From Streptomyces sp. NBC_01298 (GTDB lineage Bacteria > Actinomycetota > Actinomycetes > Streptomycetales > Streptomycetaceae): DNA of 64,000 nucleotides. The stretch is taken from assembly GCF_035978755.1 (NCBI RefSeq), contig NZ_CP108414.1, positions 8,060,001 through 8,124,000 of the forward strand, read 5' to 3'. Below are positions 34,535-43,024 of the stretch, piece by piece; positions within the stretch are counted from its first letter, which is position 1; each line of letters starts with the position of its first letter. A program made the position numbers and the translations under genes. The notes beneath the pieces are model-generated. The model was not told the origin of the DNA, made no database searches, and worked only from the letters and a program-made list of their open reading frames with translations.

Positions 34535-34933
34535 GTGCCCGGGATCGACGAATGCCTGCTCGAAGCCATGGCCCTGCCTGGTGCCAGGGGGGCCGCGCTG
34601 GTCGACTGGAGCAGCGGACTGGCCCTCGGCACCGCCGGGGAGTCACCGGTGGGGGACCACGAGACCACCGCTGCCGAGACCGCCGAGCTGGCCCGGGCGG
34701 CCGCCGAGTACGAGTCCTTCGCCCCGGACGGGACCGAGGCGCCGGACGGCGCCGGTCCGCCCGTGGAGGACCTGATCGTCACCACCCGGACCGGCTACCA
34801 CGTGCTCCGCTTCGTCGAGACCAGCTTCGACAGCAGCGTGTTCCTGCACCTGTGGCTCGACCGGACCGACGGGAACCTCGCCCTGGCCCGGCACAGACTC
34901 CGGGCCCTGGCCGAGGAGCTGGTGCTGAAATGA
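34535..34933 (+). CDS. Roadblock/LC7-fold protein A
   Basis: A 132-residue roadblock-like protein. The first strands are ALVDWSSGLALGT and the last block is EDLIVTTRTGYHVLRF followed by DRTDGNLALARHRLRALAEEL. It is a clear paralogue of the protein encoded at 36273. The fold generally acts as a GTPase regulator or scaffold. GTG 34535 follows GGGAGGGGA. Its stop overlaps the next start (ATGA at 34930-34933), so the two are coupled. Confidence 0.8.
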   Translation: MPGIDECLLEAMALPGARGAALVDWSSGLALGTAGESPVGDHETTAAETAELARAAAEYESFAPDGTEAPDGAGPPVEDLIVTTRTGYHVLRFVETSFDSSVFLHLWLDRTDGNLALARHRLRALAEELVLK

Positions 34934-35709
34934 GCGCCGTCGCCACGGTGGCCGTCTCCCCGCTGCTCACCCGGCTCGCCGCCGAGCGGGCGACCGGCGC
35001 CCTGTTCCGCGAGCGCGGCACGCTCTTCCTGGAGGACGGCCGCGTGGTGCACGCGGAGAGCCCGGCCACCCCCGGACTCGAGGTCCTGCTCACCACCGGC
35101 GGCGGCCTCACCCACGAGCGCTGGACCGAAGCCGTGAACGAGGCCGGCGCCCGCCGGCAAGTCGCCCGGTTCCTCGTCGACAGCGGTGGGCTCGCCGGCG
35201 GCGAGCTGGAGATATGCCACCTCGCCGCGATCTTCGACGCCGCCTTCTTCGCCCTCTCCCCGGGCAGCGGCCCCTCCCGCTTCCGGCGCGGGGCCACCCA
35301 CTGGATCGGCTCCGTCCGTTCCGTTCCGGCCGCCGCCGTCGAGCGGGAGACCTGCCGCCGCCGGGAACTCCTCGACGCGGTCTGGCCCTATCCGCTGCTG
35401 GACACCTCCCCGGTCGTGCCCCGGGCCGCCGCCCCCGGGCAGACAGTCACCGCCCGCCAGCGGATCCTGCTCGACCTGGCCGACGGGGTGCGGACACCGG
35501 CGGACCTCGCCTGGGTGCTGGGCCGGCCGGCCTTTCACACCCTGCTCGACGTACGACGCCTCGCGGCGGCCGGGCTGGTCGAGACCCCGCACGCGCCGGC
35601 ACCCGCCGCCGCGGCGGAGGCGCCGCTGCCCGACTGGATGACGCAGGCGCAGTCCCCGGACGTGGCGCTGCTGCGCCGGTTACGCGACGCACTGGAGGCA
35701 AGCCTGTGA
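34930..35709 (+). CDS. DUF4388/PATAN-like protein
   Basis: A 259-residue protein. Its N-terminal region (LLTRLAAERATGALFRERGT, then LFLEDGRVVHAESPATPGLE) has the DUF4388 (PATAN) pattern often found with roadblock proteins and response-regulator systems. A C-terminal helical, winged-helix-like part reads RQRILLDLADGVRTPADLAW, then LDVRRLAAAGLVETP. It is coupled to roadblock protein A by an ATGA overlap and followed 71 bp later by roadblock protein B. It probably bridges the roadblock subunits to an unknown partner. Confidence 0.75.
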   Translation: MSAVATVAVSPLLTRLAAERATGALFRERGTLFLEDGRVVHAESPATPGLEVLLTTGGGLTHERWTEAVNEAGARRQVARFLVDSGGLAGGELEICHLAAIFDAAFFALSPGSGPSRFRRGATHWIGSVRSVPAAAVERETCRRRELLDAVWPYPLLDTSPVVPRAAAPGQTVTARQRILLDLADGVRTPADLAWVLGRPAFHTLLDVRRLAAAGLVETPHAPAPAAAAEAPLPDWMTQAQSPDVALLRRLRDALEASL

Positions 35710-35780
35710 GGCTCCCGCTGCGACCCGCCCAGCGCGGCGACCGTTCCGAGCGGCGGCAGTCCGAAAGGAGAAGGTCCGAC

Positions 35781-36191
35781 ATGAGTACGGTGCCCGCCGA
35801 AGCCGAGGCCGAGATACTCGCCGAGCTCCGCCGGCTGAGGGCCCGGGTCCCGCAGCTGGGCGGCGCCCTCGCCGCGAGCGTCGACGGCCTGGTCCTGGCC
35901 CACGACAGTGCCGCCGCCGAGGCGGAATCCGTCGCGGCGCTGACCGCCGCGGCCCTCGGAGTGGCCCAGCGCCTCAGCGACTGTACGGGGCAGGGCGGGT
36001 TCCGCGAGCTGCTCGTGCGCGGGGAGGGCGGCTACGTCGCCACCTACGCGGCGGGCGATGCGGCGGTGCTGACCCTGATCGCGGAGCCGCGCGTCAACGT
36101 CGGCCGGCTCCACCTGGAGGCCCGCCGTTCCAGCCTGCGCATAGCGGAGCTGATCGACCAGAGCCTCGGCCGCCGCGGCCCGGGCTCCTGA
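35781..36191 (+). CDS. Roadblock/LC7-fold protein B (MglB/CvnB-like)
   Basis: A 136-residue roadblock protein of the MglB/CvnB type: EILAELRRLRARVPQLGG, ALAASVDGLVLAHD, then GYVATYAAGDAAVLTLIAE and a C-terminal helix RRSSLRIAELIDQSL. MglB and CvnB act as GTPase-activating partners of Ras-like proteins. No GTPase, histidine kinase or DUF742 gene is adjacent, unlike in the conservons. AAAGGAGAAGG precedes ATG 35781. It differs from proteins A and C, so the operon encodes two roadblock subtypes. Confidence 0.82.
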   Translation: MSTVPAEAEAEILAELRRLRARVPQLGGALAASVDGLVLAHDSAAAEAESVAALTAAALGVAQRLSDCTGQGGFRELLVRGEGGYVATYAAGDAAVLTLIAEPRVNVGRLHLEARRSSLRIAELIDQSLGRRGPGS

Positions 36192-36272
36192 TCCCGTCGA
36201 CCACGTACACCCGTACCGACCGAACGTACCGACCGAGAACGTCCAGGACACCGAAGAGAAAAGGGAACAGCC

Positions 36273-36647
36273 ATGGCCAATGTGGAGACATCGCTCAAGG
36301 AAGCCACCACCAGCATCGAAGGCGTGCTCGGCGTCGCCCTGGTCGACTGCAGCAGCGGTATGGCCCTCGGCACCATCGGCGGCGGAAAGGACCTCGACCT
36401 CACGGTCGCCGCGGCCGGCAACACCGACGTGGTGCGGGCCAAGCTCCGCACGATGGAGATGCTCGGTCTGAAGGACGAGATCGAGGACATCCTCATCACC
36501 CTCGGAAGCCAGTACCACCTGATCCGGCTCCTGAAGGGCCGGGGCTCCGCGGGGCTCTTCCTCTACCTCGCGCTCGACAAGACGCGGGCCAATCTCGCGA
36601 TGGCACGGCACCAGCTGAAGAAGATCGAGGCGGAGCTGGAAGTCTGA
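36273..36647 (+). CDS. Roadblock/LC7-fold protein C, paralogue of A
   Basis: A 124-residue protein. GVALVDCSSGMALGTIGGG corresponds to AALVDWSSGLALGT of protein A, and the end DKTRANLAMARHQLKKIEAEL corresponds to DRTDGNLALARHRLRALAEEL. The central segment EDILITLGSQYHLIRLLKG shares the beta-alpha layout. A third gene with the same fold suggests a hetero-oligomer. The ATG has GAGAAAAGGGAA upstream. It is the last gene of the module; the next gene has its own operator. Confidence 0.8.
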   Translation: MANVETSLKEATTSIEGVLGVALVDCSSGMALGTIGGGKDLDLTVAAAGNTDVVRAKLRTMEMLGLKDEIEDILITLGSQYHLIRLLKGRGSAGLFLYLALDKTRANLAMARHQLKKIEAELEV

Positions 36648-36742
36648 CCCGATGACGGCGAGGTGGCGGGCGGCTGAACTCACGGCCGCCCGCCCCGCGG
36701 CTTCTCACTTATGCCCGAGATGACCGAATTCTTATCATCTCG

Positions 36743-36763
36743 TTACAGCGTAGGATGCTGTAA
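36743..36763 (+). promoter_or_regulatory. Promoter/operator of the glycosyltransferase-TagF gene
   Basis: TTACAGC-N7-GCTGTAA is a perfect inverted repeat (36743-36749 and 36757-36763) with TAGGAT, a plausible -10, in the spacer (36751-36756). A repressor bound here would block the promoter directly. It lies 46 bp before the start codon. Confidence 0.6.
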
Positions 36764-36808
36764 TCGGCTGATCATCAAAGTGTTATTGAGCTGGAGAACC
36801 CCCACCCC

Positions 36809-39800
36809 ATGCCTCCGCGCCTGAGCATCGTCGTGCCCGTCTACAACGTCGAGCTCTACCTCGACGAGTGCCTGGAGTCCCTCGCGGCACAGACCTTCGG
36901 TGACTTCGAAGTCGTGCTCCTCGACGACGGCTCCACCGACGGCAGCGCGGCACTGGCTCAGGCCTTCGCGGACCGGGACGACCGCTTCCGGCTGGTCCTC
37001 CAGAAGAACGCCGGACTCGGCGCGGCCCGCAACGCGGGCACCCGGCACATCAGCCCCGACAGCGAGTTCCTGGCCTTCGTCGACAGTGACGACACCCTGC
37101 CGCCGAACGCCTACCAGCGCATGATCGACGCCCTCGACAAGACCGGCTCCGACTTCGCGGCCGGCAACGTCAAGCGCTTCCGCTCCGTCGGCATGCAGCA
37201 GGCCTGGGGACACAGGGTCCCCTTCGCCTCGACCCGGCTGAAGACCCACGTCTCGAAGTTCCCGGCGCTGGTCACCGACCGCACCGCGTGGAACAAGGTC
37301 TACCGGCGCAGCTTCTGGGACGAGCACGCCTTCCAGTACCCGGAAGGCATCCTCTACGAGGACGCCCCCGTCTCCATCCCCGCGCACTACCTCGCCAAGA
37401 GCGTCGACGTCATCGGCGAGTGCGTCTACCACTGGCGCGTCCGCGAAGCGGGCGAGCGCTCCATCACCCAGCGGACCACCGACCCGGTCTCGGTCATCGA
37501 CCGGGTCACCTCCATCCGGCTGGTCCGCGAGGCCCTCCAGCGCAAGCAGGACGCCGCGCACGCCCGCCACCTGCGCGACTACGACCGCAACCTGCTGACC
37601 GAGGAACTCCAGCTCATCTACAAGTTCGTTCCCGAAGGCGGCGCGGATTTCCGTGCCGCCTTCGCCAAGGAAGTCGGCGCCCTCATCCGGGAGATGGGCT
37701 CCGGAACCTGGTCCGACCTGCCGGTCGGGGACCGGCTCAAGGCCTACCTCGCGGAACAGGGCCGGGTCGAGGAGTTCGTGGCCCTCATACGCCACCAGCG
37801 CGCGTTCCACCACAGCCTGCCGGTCAAGGGGCTGGCCCGCCCCCAGGCCGACTACCCCTTCCTCAAGGCGCCGGTTCCCGCGAAGGTCCTCGCCGTCGGC
37901 CCGAGCGAACGACACGTCATCAGCCGCGTCGAGCAGGTCCTCTGGGCCGACGGCAAGCTGCTGCTGCGCGGCTACGCCGTGCCCGGACACCTCGGCGCCG
38001 AGAGCCGCCTCGGCTCGCGCAAGATGCTGGTCTTCCGCGAGCAGGGCAAGCGCAAGGCCAAAGGCAAGGGCAAGAACAAGCCCCGCCGGGCCGTGGTCAC
38101 CACCCGTACCGTCGCCTCCCCCCTGGCCACGGCGAACTCCCCGCACCTCACCCTGCGCCATGCCGACTGGGCCGGATTCAGCGCCGCCATCGACGCCACC
38201 GCCTTCCAGACGAACGGCCAGTGGAACGAAGGCGTGTGGACCGGGTCCGTCATCGCCACCGGCGCCGGCGGTCTGCACCGCGAGCGGCTTTCGCACGGCG
38301 AACACGACAGCGGACAGAACCCGCCCGTGCACTGGGTCGCCCCGGACGTGCGGATCGTGCCGAGCACCGGCGGTCTCTTCAGCGTCCAGGTCGAGATCGT
38401 CCGCGCCCGCGCCCTGGACGTCCGCCTGGACGGTGATGACATCGAGGTATCGGGCGAGCTCGCCGCCGAGGTCGGCGCCGGGGCCTCCCTGCGCGCGCTG
38501 CACGTCTCCAGCCGGGCCGTGCTCAACCTCCCGATGGACACCGCTCCCGCCGTCGACGGCGGCCGGATCCCCTTCACCGTACGGCTCCCGCTGGCCGATC
38601 TGGCTGCCGTCCCCACCTCCCCGGGCGCCCCCGGCCAGTGGGCCCCGAAGCCGTGGAACCTGACCGTGATCGGCGCCGACGGCGCGGAACACCGCCTGGC
38701 ACAGGACGAGCGTGCCGGATTCGCCGGACTGGTCGTCCCGCTGCCCGGTGACGAGCCCGGACGGGTCCTCTTCGCCAAGCGCGGCACCACCGGACACCTC
38801 ATCCTCTCGATCCAGCCCTCCCCGCCGCTGGTCGACACCGTCGAGACCGGGAACGGCACCCTGACGCTCCGGGGCCGGTTCGTCGCACCCCTGGACGAGC
38901 CCTACGAGCTGGTCCTGCACAACGCGTCCGGCACCGAGTTCAGCTACCCCGTGACCTGTGACGGGGACACCTTCGAAGCCTCCTTCGAGCCCGTGTTCCC
39001 CGAGAACCACGCCGGCCGCGTCCCGCTGCCGCAGGGCCGCTGGTGGCCCACGCTGCGCCCCGTCTCCCAGGGCGGGGCCACGGCGAGCCTGCTCGGCGTC
39101 GACCGGGGCGTCCCGCTGCAGTTCGCCCCGACCGCCCTGTACTCCGGACCCCACGCCGTGACGACCCTGGGCCGCCGGATGCGCGTCGAATCGCGCCTCT
39201 ACGACCGGCTGGTCCTGGTCGCCGACCCGATGCTCAGCCCGCACGACCGCTCGCGCTACGCGCAGCGGGTCGCGCGCGATGTCACGTACCCGGCGCAGCG
39301 GGCCCTCCCGCTCAAGGACGTCGTGCTTTACGACGCCTTCCAGGGGCACGGCGCCGGAGACTCGCCCCGCGCCATCCACGAGGAACTCCTGCGGCGAGGA
39401 GAGAAGCTCGACCACGTCTGGCTGGTGCGCGACGGCCGCGTCGAGGTCCCGGAGACCGCGCGCGCGGTCCAGTACGACGGCCTCGAATTCTGGGAACTGC
39501 TCGCGCGGGCCAAGTACTACGTGGTCAACGACAGCGTGCCGCTCGCCTTCCGGCGCCGCCCCGGCCAGACCGTCGTACAGACCTGGCACGGAACGCCGCT
39601 GAAGCAGATCGGCCACGACTTCAACCACGACTACTACACCAGCCCCGCGGTGCTGGAGGCGCTGGAGCACGACAGCGCGCAGTGGTCGCTGCTCGCCTCC
39701 CCGGGCTCGTACGCCACGCCGGTCCTGAAGCGGGCGCTCGGCTACGACGGCGAGGTCATCGAGTCGGGCAGCCCGCGCACGGACGCCCTGGTGCGTCCCG

Positions 39801-40399
39801 ACGCGGCGCGGATCGCGGAGGTCCGCCGGCGCCTCGGCCTGCCGGAGGGCAAGAAGGTCGTCCTCTACCTGCCCACGTGGCGGGAGAACCGCGAGGGCTG
39901 GACGCTCACCTCCGGCTACAAGCTCGACCAGCGGATCGACCTCGACGCGGCCCGGCGCGAGCTCGGCGAGGACCACGTCCTGCTGATCCGCAGCCACCAC
40001 AAGGTCACCGAGCAGGTGTGCGAAGGTGCCCGCGACGGGTTCGTCGTCGACGTGTCGCGCTGGCCCGACACGACCGACCTGCTGCTCGTCGCCGACGTGC
40101 TGATCTCGGACTACTCCTCCGCGATCTTCGACTTCGCGCACACCGACCGGCCGATCCTGCTCTTCACGTACGACCTGGAGCACTACCGCGACACCCTCCG
40201 CGGCTTCAGCTTCGACCTGGAGAAGAAGGCCCCGGGCCCGCTGCTCAGGGATTCGGCGAGCCTGATCGAGGCCGTGCGGAACGCGGACGCGGTGGGCGAG
40301 CGGTACGCGCGGGCGCGTGCGGCCTTCCGCGAGGAGTTCTGCGACCTGGACGACGGCCAGGCGGCCCGCCGGATCGTCGATCGCATGCTCGAGAGGTAA
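36809..40399 (+). CDS. Bifunctional GT2 glycosyltransferase/CDP-glycerol glycerophosphotransferase
   Basis: A 1196-residue fusion. Residues 1-240 are a family-2 glycosyltransferase (RLSIVVPVYNVELYLDECLE; DDGSTDGS; GLGAARNAG; the DXD-like FVDSDDT). A basic, beta-rich linker of about 600 residues follows (lysine-rich KRKAKGKGKNKPRR near 420). Residues 830-1190 are a TagF-type glycerophosphotransferase (VQTWHGTPLKQIGHDF; LPTWRENREGW; LISDYSSAIFDFA). It probably builds a glycosylated poly(glycerol phosphate) wall polymer at the membrane. GGAG precedes ATG 36809. Confidence 0.87.
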   Translation: MPPRLSIVVPVYNVELYLDECLESLAAQTFGDFEVVLLDDGSTDGSAALAQAFADRDDRFRLVLQKNAGLGAARNAGTRHISPDSEFLAFVDSDDTLPPNAYQRMIDALDKTGSDFAAGNVKRFRSVGMQQAWGHRVPFASTRLKTHVSKFPALVTDRTAWNKVYRRSFWDEHAFQYPEGILYEDAPVSIPAHYLAKSVDVIGECVYHWRVREAGERSITQRTTDPVSVIDRVTSIRLVREALQRKQDAAHARHLRDYDRNLLTEELQLIYKFVPEGGADFRAAFAKEVGALIREMGSGTWSDLPVGDRLKAYLAEQGRVEEFVALIRHQRAFHHSLPVKGLARPQADYPFLKAPVPAKVLAVGPSERHVISRVEQVLWADGKLLLRGYAVPGHLGAESRLGSRKMLVFREQGKRKAKGKGKNKPRRAVVTTRTVASPLATANSPHLTLRHADWAGFSAAIDATAFQTNGQWNEGVWTGSVIATGAGGLHRERLSHGEHDSGQNPPVHWVAPDVRIVPSTGGLFSVQVEIVRARALDVRLDGDDIEVSGELAAEVGAGASLRALHVSSRAVLNLPMDTAPAVDGGRIPFTVRLPLADLAAVPTSPGAPGQWAPKPWNLTVIGADGAEHRLAQDERAGFAGLVVPLPGDEPGRVLFAKRGTTGHLILSIQPSPPLVDTVETGNGTLTLRGRFVAPLDEPYELVLHNASGTEFSYPVTCDGDTFEASFEPVFPENHAGRVPLPQGRWWPTLRPVSQGGATASLLGVDRGVPLQFAPTALYSGPHAVTTLGRRMRVESRLYDRLVLVADPMLSPHDRSRYAQRVARDVTYPAQRALPLKDVVLYDAFQGHGAGDSPRAIHEELLRRGEKLDHVWLVRDGRVEVPETARAVQYDGLEFWELLARAKYYVVNDSVPLAFRRRPGQTVVQTWHGTPLKQIGHDFNHDYYTSPAVLEALEHDSAQWSLLASPGSYATPVLKRALGYDGEVIESGSPRTDALVRPDAARIAEVRRRLGLPEGKKVVLYLPTWRENREGWTLTSGYKLDQRIDLDAARRELGEDHVLLIRSHHKVTEQVCEGARDGFVVDVSRWPDTTDLLLVADVLISDYSSAIFDFAHTDRPILLFTYDLEHYRDTLRGFSFDLEKKAPGPLLRDSASLIEAVRNADAVGERYARARAAFREEFCDLDDGQAARRIVDRMLER

Positions 40400-40423
40400 C
40401 CCGCGGGAGTGTTCTCCAGACTG

Positions 40424-40480
40424 GATACGGACCGGTCCCGGCCCCACCGATGAGTTTCGGGGCCGGGACCGGTCTGTATC
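40424..40480 (+). terminator. Hairpin terminator after the GT2-TagF gene
   Basis: A stem of about 22 bp (GATAC-G-GACCGGTCCCGGCCCC at 40424-40445; its near-perfect complement at 40459-40480) with a 13-nt loop. It begins 24 bp past the stop codon. Confidence 0.8.
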
Positions 40481-40523
40481 TGCGGGCCGGATTCCCCGCC
40501 CCCCGCACACTCCGGAGGCAGTC

Positions 40524-41006
40524 ATGGCGAGCAACCCCTTCACCACGTGTCTGTGGTTCGACGGCGCGGCGGAGGCCGCCGCCGACTACTACCTGTCGGT
40601 CTTCAAGGACGGCAAGATCGGCCGCGTGGGCCTTTTCCCCGAGCACGGCGGCGGCGTGGCGGGCGAGGTCATGGTCGTGGAGTTCGAGGTCAACGGCCAG
40701 AAGTTCGTCGGGCTCAACGGCGGCCCGCAGTTCCCCTTCACCGAGGCCGTCTCCTTCCAGATCAACTGCGCCGACGACGCCGAGGCGGACTACTACTACG
40801 AGGCGCTGACCGCCGACGGCGGCCAGGAATCCGCCTGCGGCTGGGTCAAGGACAAGTTCGGGCTGTCCTGGCAGGTCATCCCGGCCGGTGCCATCGACCT
40901 GATCTCCGACCCCGACCCGGGGCGGGCCGGCCGGGCGACGGCCGCGATGATGAAGATGAAGAAGCTCGACGTGGCGGAGATGCGACGGGCGGCGGACGCG
41001 GGCTGA
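40524..41006 (+). CDS. PhnB/VOC-family protein
   Basis: A 160-residue protein of the PhnB-like (3-demethylubiquinone-type) VOC group. Motifs are TCLWFDGAAEAAADYYLSVF, MVVEFEVNGQKFVGLNGG, and SACGWVKDKFGLSWQVIP at the C-terminus. Members adopt paired beta-alpha-beta-beta-beta modules and include metalloenzymes and proteins of unknown function. ATG 40524 follows CCGGAGGCAG. It is separated from the upstream gene by a terminator. Confidence 0.85.
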   Translation: MASNPFTTCLWFDGAAEAAADYYLSVFKDGKIGRVGLFPEHGGGVAGEVMVVEFEVNGQKFVGLNGGPQFPFTEAVSFQINCADDAEADYYYEALTADGGQESACGWVKDKFGLSWQVIPAGAIDLISDPDPGRAGRATAAMMKMKKLDVAEMRRAADAG

Positions 41007-41070
41007 GCCGGGCCGGCGCGCGGGGCCGACGCCGGCCGGTGGGCCCGCGCCGGCCACCGGGCCCACGCGG

Positions 41071-41239
41071 CTAGGCCGTCTCTTTGGGATCTTGTCGGCC
41101 GAGTCCGTGGCGTCTGGTGCCGTGCCTGGGCGTGCTGTCGGGGCGCTCGCGTGCTGGGTGTACGTGGTCGCCTCGGCAGTGCGGCCAGGCGCGGTGCCGG
41201 GCGTCGCGGGCCCGGCAAGATCCGAAAGAGACGGCCTAG
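41071..41239 (-). mobile_element. MITE copy 2, CTAG target duplication
   Basis: The same element as at 26040-26207 in the opposite orientation, above 90% identical by eye, with terminal inverted repeats starting GCCGTCTCTTTGGGATCTTG at 41075. CTAG occurs on both sides (41071-41074 and 41236-41239). The right CTAG supplies the stop codon of the convergent sirtuin gene. No transposase is encoded. Confidence 0.88.
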
Positions 41240-41976
41240 AGGCGCGCGCCCTCCGAGGCGATCCGTGCCAGCAGGGCGGGCAGCGCCGTCCCGATGGGTT
41301 CGCGGATCACCTCGTCGGCGAGGGAGTCGTACGGGGTCTCCTGCGCGTTCACGATGATCAGGCGGGCCCCGGCCTCCGCGGCCATCCCGGCCAGCGAGGC
41401 CGCGGGCTGCACCTGGAGCGTCGAGCCCACGGCCACGAAGACCTGGCACCCCTTGGCGACCGCGACCGCCCGCGCCAGCACCTCGGGGTCCAGCCGCTCC
41501 CCGAACATCACGGTCGCCGCCTTCAGGATCCCGCCGCACGCCAGGCAGGCCGGATCCGGTTCCCCGGCGGCGACCCGGGCCAGCGCCTCGTCCATCCCGG
41601 TACGGGCACGACAGGCCGTGCACACCACTGCCCGCGCCGTGCCGTGCAGCTCGAACACCTTCCGCGCGGTGGTCCCGGCGAGCTGGTGCAGCCCGTCCAC
41701 GTTCTGGGTGATCACCCGCAGCGGGATCCCTGCACGCTCCAGATCGGCGACGGCGAGGTGCGCGGCGTTCGGCCGCGCCCCCAGGGCGCCGATCTCGGCG
41801 CGCATCAGCCAGGACCGGCGCCGGATCTCCGGATCGGCCATGTAGGGCGCGTAGGTCACGAGCTTCTCGGCGTCGGGCTCCCGCCGCCACAAACCCCGCG
41901 GCCCCCGGTAGTCGGGAATTCCCGAATCGGTGGACATCCCGGCCCCACTGAACACTGCGACGAGCGGCTTTCCCAT
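41236..41976 (-). CDS. SIR2-family NAD-dependent protein deacylase
   Basis: A 246-residue sirtuin. NAD binding shows FSGAGMSTDSGIPDYRG at about 9-25 and TQNVDGLH near 90. The catalytic His is in FELHGTA, and a structural zinc site CTAC...CLAC lies near residues 118-146. VGSTLQVQPAASLAG is the typical late NAD-binding block. It deacylates lysines of acetyl-CoA synthetase or other proteins using NAD. The stop (41236-41238 on the minus strand) lies in the CTAG duplicated by the MITE. Start ATG 41976. Confidence 0.9.
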   Translation of the reverse strand: MGKPLVAVFSGAGMSTDSGIPDYRGPRGLWRREPDAEKLVTYAPYMADPEIRRRSWLMRAEIGALGARPNAAHLAVADLERAGIPLRVITQNVDGLHQLAGTTARKVFELHGTARAVVCTACRARTGMDEALARVAAGEPDPACLACGGILKAATVMFGERLDPEVLARAVAVAKGCQVFVAVGSTLQVQPAASLAGMAAEAGARLIIVNAQETPYDSLADEVIREPIGTALPALLARIASEGARL

Positions 41977-42022
41977 GCGCCGAGCCTAGGGAGCGGGCGT
42001 GCGCTTCTCCACAGGGTTTCGC

Positions 42023-42880
42023 TCAGCCCGACGCGGGCGACCGCACGTCCGTGTCCGTGTCCGTGTCCGCGCCCGTATCCGTATCCGCGCCCGTATCCGT
42101 GTCCGCGCCCGCGTCCAGGAGCTCCTGGAGGCGCGGGACCGCGAAGTCCACGAGGGCGGCCACCGGAAGGAGGCGGCAGACCGCGCCGCCCACCGTGGAC
42201 TCCGCGATGCCCGCATGGCGTTCGAAATCGGCGCCGAGGACCGGGAAGTGGGTGTCGTTGTCGTTGCCCACGTCCGGGGTTTCGACCCAGACCCGCTCTC
42301 CGGCCACCTCCATCGGGAACCGCCGCAGCCGCAGCCGGGGCCGGGGCACCAGGGACTCGACGTAGTGCAGGAACGAGTTGCGGTTGTGGCCCACGCCGAT
42401 CAGCAGGATGTGCGCGCCCAGGTCGTGCAGCCGGCCGAACGGCGAGGTGCGGCCCAGGGCGAAGCCCAGGGACTGCCCGGCCGTCACCTCCGCGGCCCGG
42501 GCGCCCACCGCCGCCACCGAAGCCTGCGGATGCCCGCTGCGCACGCTCTCGGGCAGGGACCGCAAGGCCTCCGGTACGGCGCCGAGGGCGCGGGTGACCG
42601 GCAGATCCGGCCGGAACAGCGGCACCGCCGCCCGCCGCGCCGCGACCGCGGCGTCGGGCACGCCCACGTGCTCCGGGTCCGGATCGGCCACCTCCCAGGT
42701 GAAGGCCGGGACGGCCACCGTCCCCGCCGACCCCACCGCCTCGCGCAGGCTCGCCACCACCGTCCCCGCCCCGCCGTCCACCCGCCCGAGCGCGGACAGC
42801 GAGGCGTGCACCATGAGCGCCATGCCCTCGCCGACGCCGGCCGTCCGCCAGCCCGTGACCAGCTCGCCCATCCCGAGCAC
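42023..42880 (-). CDS. AAC(3)-family N-acetyltransferase-like protein
   Basis: A 285-residue member of the aminoglycoside 3-N-acetyltransferase family (MALMVHASLSALGRVDGGAG; VPAFTWEVADP; the acetyl-CoA-site LLIGVGHNRNSFLHYVE). In Streptomyces such genes often act on self-made or cell-wall-type substrates, so resistance is only a guess. The C-terminus ends in acidic GADTDT repeats not seen in classical AAC(3). GTG 42880 is chosen because GGGAGG stands 6 nt upstream; ATG 42871 is the alternative. It diverges from the ATP-grasp gene. Confidence 0.78.
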   Translation of the reverse strand: MLGMGELVTGWRTAGVGEGMALMVHASLSALGRVDGGAGTVVASLREAVGSAGTVAVPAFTWEVADPDPEHVGVPDAAVAARRAAVPLFRPDLPVTRALGAVPEALRSLPESVRSGHPQASVAAVGARAAEVTAGQSLGFALGRTSPFGRLHDLGAHILLIGVGHNRNSFLHYVESLVPRPRLRLRRFPMEVAGERVWVETPDVGNDNDTHFPVLGADFERHAGIAESTVGGAVCRLLPVAALVDFAVPRLQELLDAGADTDTGADTDTGADTDTDTDVRSPASG

Positions 42881-43024
42881 GTGCACCCTCCCGTTCTCCC
42901 GCCGGCTCCGATTCCCGTGGCCCGTACCGCCGACGGTTGCCGGGGCCACGGAAATCAGACCATCCCGGCGGGCGCCCGGGTCATCCGGCCCCCGCCTCCG
43001 CACCGGAATCCGTAGGGTGGCCGC

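Noticed and set aside
42045..42115. GTATCC/GTGTCC repeats as a regulatory array
   Set aside because: They are in frame at the 3' end of the AAC(3)-like gene and encode its acidic GADTDT tail.
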